Shown: one piece after another, positions 57,431 through 58,998 of the stretch
Numbering within the stretch: the first letter of the stretch is position 1
How the letters are laid out: each line of letters starts with the position of its first letter
Source of the DNA: a virus
Virus record (IMG/VR): IMGVR_UViG_3300025009_000015
Location: 1-58,998 of that record
Direction: 5' to 3' (one strand)
DNA length: 58,998 nt
Translations under genes and position numbers: made by a program
The notes under the pieces: model-generated
Seen by the model: the letters and a program-made list of their open reading frames with translations, nothing else
Database searches by the model: none
What the model was told of the DNA's origin: nothing

Positions 57431-57630
57431 AGGTACGTCCTCTTGTCTGCGACATCTAGTTCGATCCTCTCCCCGTGGAGGATTATACGTGTGGCGTCGA
57501 CATTTTGTCTTCTGGTGATGGCGACGGACCCTCCCCTGTGTCGGGCCATTACCGCAGTGATCTCCGGTATGAGTACCTCATTTGTGTCCGCCGTGATCAC
57601 CACAGAGTTTCCTGTGATTTTGATTTTCAC
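57409..57630 (-). CDS. Hypothetical protein, 73 residues
   Basis: The chain begins (G)KIKITGNSVVITADTNEV-like strands (KIKITGNSVVITADTNEV) and has VAITRRQNVDATRIILHGER. It looks like a small beta domain. The GTG start overlaps the stop of the 52-residue gene upstream, and its end overlaps the next gene by 22 bases. Confidence 0.5.
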   Translation of the reverse strand: MKIKITGNSVVITADTNEVLIPEITAVMARHRGGSVAITRRQNVDATRIILHGERIELDVADKRTYLCTSPSR

Positions 57631-57785
57631 GGCTCCCTCCGGACCCAGGGTGGCAACAGATTGTACAGCCCGTCGAGCCAGGCCTCAACCTCCGCCAGCT
57701 TTTCAGGCGTCGGGCAGACCTCCCTGGCGATCTGCCGGATCTGCTCTATCTGGTCAGGCCAGAGGAACGCGAATAGGTGGCACAC
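57627..57785 (-). CDS. Small protein, 52 residues
   Basis: GTG 57785 is preceded by GAGGAGG 5 nt upstream and the frame stops at TGA 57627-57629, overlapping the next start (GTGA). The chain VCHLFAFLWPDQIEQIRQIA continues as an acidic helix (EKLAEVEAWLDGLYNLL). Coupling on both sides supports it. Function unknown. Confidence 0.6.
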   Translation of the reverse strand: MCHLFAFLWPDQIEQIRQIAREVCPTPEKLAEVEAWLDGLYNLLPPWVRREP

Positions 57786-57795
57786 GAGAACCTCC

Positions 57796-58017
57796 TCAGA
57801 ACGGGGCCGACTCCGGGAGCCCGAATATCCACCGGGGGCGCCGCGCCGTCTCTTCCTGACGGACTCTGACCACCCGCCCGTCCGCGAGCAGTTCGTTCAG
57901 GGCGCGGTAAGCGACGCGCCCCCGACCTGTTTTTTTCATGACTTCCGCAGCCCCAAGCTGCTCCCCCCCCTCGAACACCTGCAGGACTTCGGCCGTAACT
58001 TCCGGTGACATAGGCAT
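57796..58017 (-). CDS. Small winged-helix-like protein ending in APF
   Basis: The protein has 73 residues. VTAEVLQVFEGGEQLGAAEV, KKTGRGRVAYRALNELLADG and RVVRVRQEETARR read as a winged helix with a recognition helix and wing. It ends GLPESAPF. It could be a regulator or DNA-binding accessory factor. Confidence 0.6.
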   Translation of the reverse strand: MPMSPEVTAEVLQVFEGGEQLGAAEVMKKTGRGRVAYRALNELLADGRVVRVRQEETARRPRWIFGLPESAPF

Positions 58018-58032
58018 CGGTTTTCCCTCTCC

Positions 58033-58791
58033 TCAGAATTCGGGGGCGTCCCCGAAAAATTTCTCGAGACGCTCGAGCATCTCGAGAGCTCCCATCTCCC
58101 CCCGGTACTCCCCAGCCACTCGAAAAAGCAATTTCTGGATTTTCCCTTGAATCACCTCTTCTCGCTCCACCATCACCTGGAGGTCGTGGAGCACGTCCTG
58201 ATAGGAGCGCTTTTTCAGCGCCTCTGTGACGACCCCCATGGTCTCCTGTTCGGGATTCGCGTCTGCGCCGAGAACGGACTCCGCGAGCCCGCGCACCTTC
58301 GGCCAGCATACCTCGACGAACCCCTCCAGGTCCTTGACCCCGTCCGCGACGTTCTCGCACCCGTCGTCGATCAGGGCCTGGAGCACGCCCCCGATCTTGA
58401 TCCGTATCGCTTCGTCGAGGTTCTCCGAAAGGAGCTCGAGGTCGGTCCGCGCACCCTGATATTTTTCCAGCTTCCCCCTCCACACGTCGACCTGATCTTC
58501 GAGCCCGAGTGTCCGGAGGATATCCTTGCACACCTCCTTGTTGGACTCTCGGTCCCCCTCAACAATTTCGACACCGCCCCGGGTGGCGACCTGGTCCCCC
58601 GGCTGCGCTGTGCAGGAGGGGAGGGACAGATCGAGTCCAAGCACATCCACCAACCCCTCGTTCAGAGAGTCCTGGACGCGCTGGCCCTCCCTGATCCCCC
58701 TCAGGATCCTGTCCGTCAATCGACTGAGGAACGCGCCCGAGCTGTCGAACGCAGAAATTTTGTACACCAGATCCCCTACTCCTATCGACAT
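58033..58791 (-). CDS. Hypothetical helical protein, 252 residues
   Basis: The chain starts MSIGVGDLVYKISAFDSSG and is mainly helical (LEKYQGARTDLELLSENLDE, VLHDLQVMVEREEVIQGKIQ), possibly coiled-coil. It is the first gene behind the promoter at 58832-58872 and heads a nine-gene leftward block. No family is recognised. Confidence 0.6.
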   Translation of the reverse strand: MSIGVGDLVYKISAFDSSGAFLSRLTDRILRGIREGQRVQDSLNEGLVDVLGLDLSLPSCTAQPGDQVATRGGVEIVEGDRESNKEVCKDILRTLGLEDQVDVWRGKLEKYQGARTDLELLSENLDEAIRIKIGGVLQALIDDGCENVADGVKDLEGFVEVCWPKVRGLAESVLGADANPEQETMGVVTEALKKRSYQDVLHDLQVMVEREEVIQGKIQKLLFRVAGEYRGEMGALEMLERLEKFFGDAPEF

Positions 58792-58831
58792 GACATACCC
58801 TCCTGCTGTGAAAATTTAAACCTGTATCTAA

Positions 58832-58872
58832 TCTATACAAGTATCGAAAAAATAGTCAATAGAAAAATTCAC
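58832..58872 (-). promoter_or_regulatory. Minus-strand promoter with AAAAATTCAC box at the join
   Basis: Minus-strand order: box (58863-58872), -35 TTGACT (58854-58859), 16 bp, -10 TATAGA (58832-58837). It drives the 58791-to-55095 block. The box spans the circular join and includes the polA stop (58869-58871). Confidence 0.7.
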
Positions 58873-58998
58873 TCCATCGGGGCGAGGTAGCCGTCCGTGT
58901 CGTAGACCGGCTTGATCTCCCGCCCGGTTTTCCGGTCCTTGATCCAGCGGCGCGCGTATGCTGCTGTGCTCCGGATCGGGACGTCGGGGAACCAGAAC
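58872..58998. repeat. Terminal direct repeat, right copy
   Basis: These 127 bases are identical to bases 1-127 and hold the 3' end of polA. See the left copy; the genome is a circle of 58,871 bp. Confidence 0.95.

Noticed and set aside
1-58998. CRISPR array, integrase, transposase or diversity-generating retroelement
   Set aside because: No regularly spaced repeats, recombinase motifs, or reverse transcriptase were seen on either strand.

Overview
This window is one complete, circularly closed tailed-phage genome. The first 127 bases recur exactly as the last 127 bases, and the first gene (family A DNA polymerase, minus strand) continues across that join to a stop at 58869-58871, so the unit is 58,871 bp. 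The base composition is GC-rich apart from one strongly AT-rich segment. A DUF3383-type tail sheath, a tail tube, a short tape measure and gp25-, gpJ- and gpI-like baseplate genes indicate a contractile-tailed (myovirus-type) phage. I see no integrase, so it looks lytic. Two genes have clear lipoprotein signals; the host cannot be named from the sequence.

Layout. (1) 1-9304, minus strand, is replication and DNA metabolism: PolA, tRNA-Asn, a putative ssDNA-binding protein, an SF2 helicase, a tRNA-like gene, a RecB/Cas4-type Fe-S nuclease with a peptide-repeat linker, and a CHAP lysin. (2) 9509-11950, plus strand, is a primase-polymerase/helicase, followed by an AT-rich, repeat-filled segment (11951-12480) that is the best origin candidate. 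(3) 12532-13721, plus strand, is a VRR-NUC nuclease and the small terminase. (4) From 13999 onward, plus-strand virion genes are interrupted again and again by short minus-strand islands. The plus-strand blocks are: HTH-ParB-C5 methyltransferase; TerL; portal and minor head; scaffold/protease, cement, capsid and neck; sheath and tube; tail chaperone; tape measure and baseplate hub; spike and gp25; baseplate J; gpI; fibre; and a small-membrane-protein lysis cluster. The minus islands carry an SSB, a DUF932 protein, a beta sliding clamp with an Xre-type regulator, a DUF4942 methyltransferase, zinc-ribbon proteins and many unknowns. The last minus block, 55095-58791, reads towards the join.

The strongest organising signal is a repeated bidirectional promoter cassette. 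At almost every divergent strand switch a 10-bp box (AATAATTCAC) sits between a sigma70-like minus-strand promoter (TTGAYY, 16-18 bp, TATAGT) and a different plus-strand promoter (TCGRAA, 17 bp, TACACT/TACAGT). The minus islands can be read as early genes, each with its own copy of the cassette, placed inside the late operon. Convergent ends usually abut or overlap by a few bases with no visible terminator. Several genes start 6 nt after a -10 box and are probably leaderless.

Other genome-wide signals are a three-copy intergenic element of about 180 bp with a covarying stem, a marked excess of the palindrome CTCGAG used in all codon phases, and seven unrelated proteins that end in Pro-Phe.
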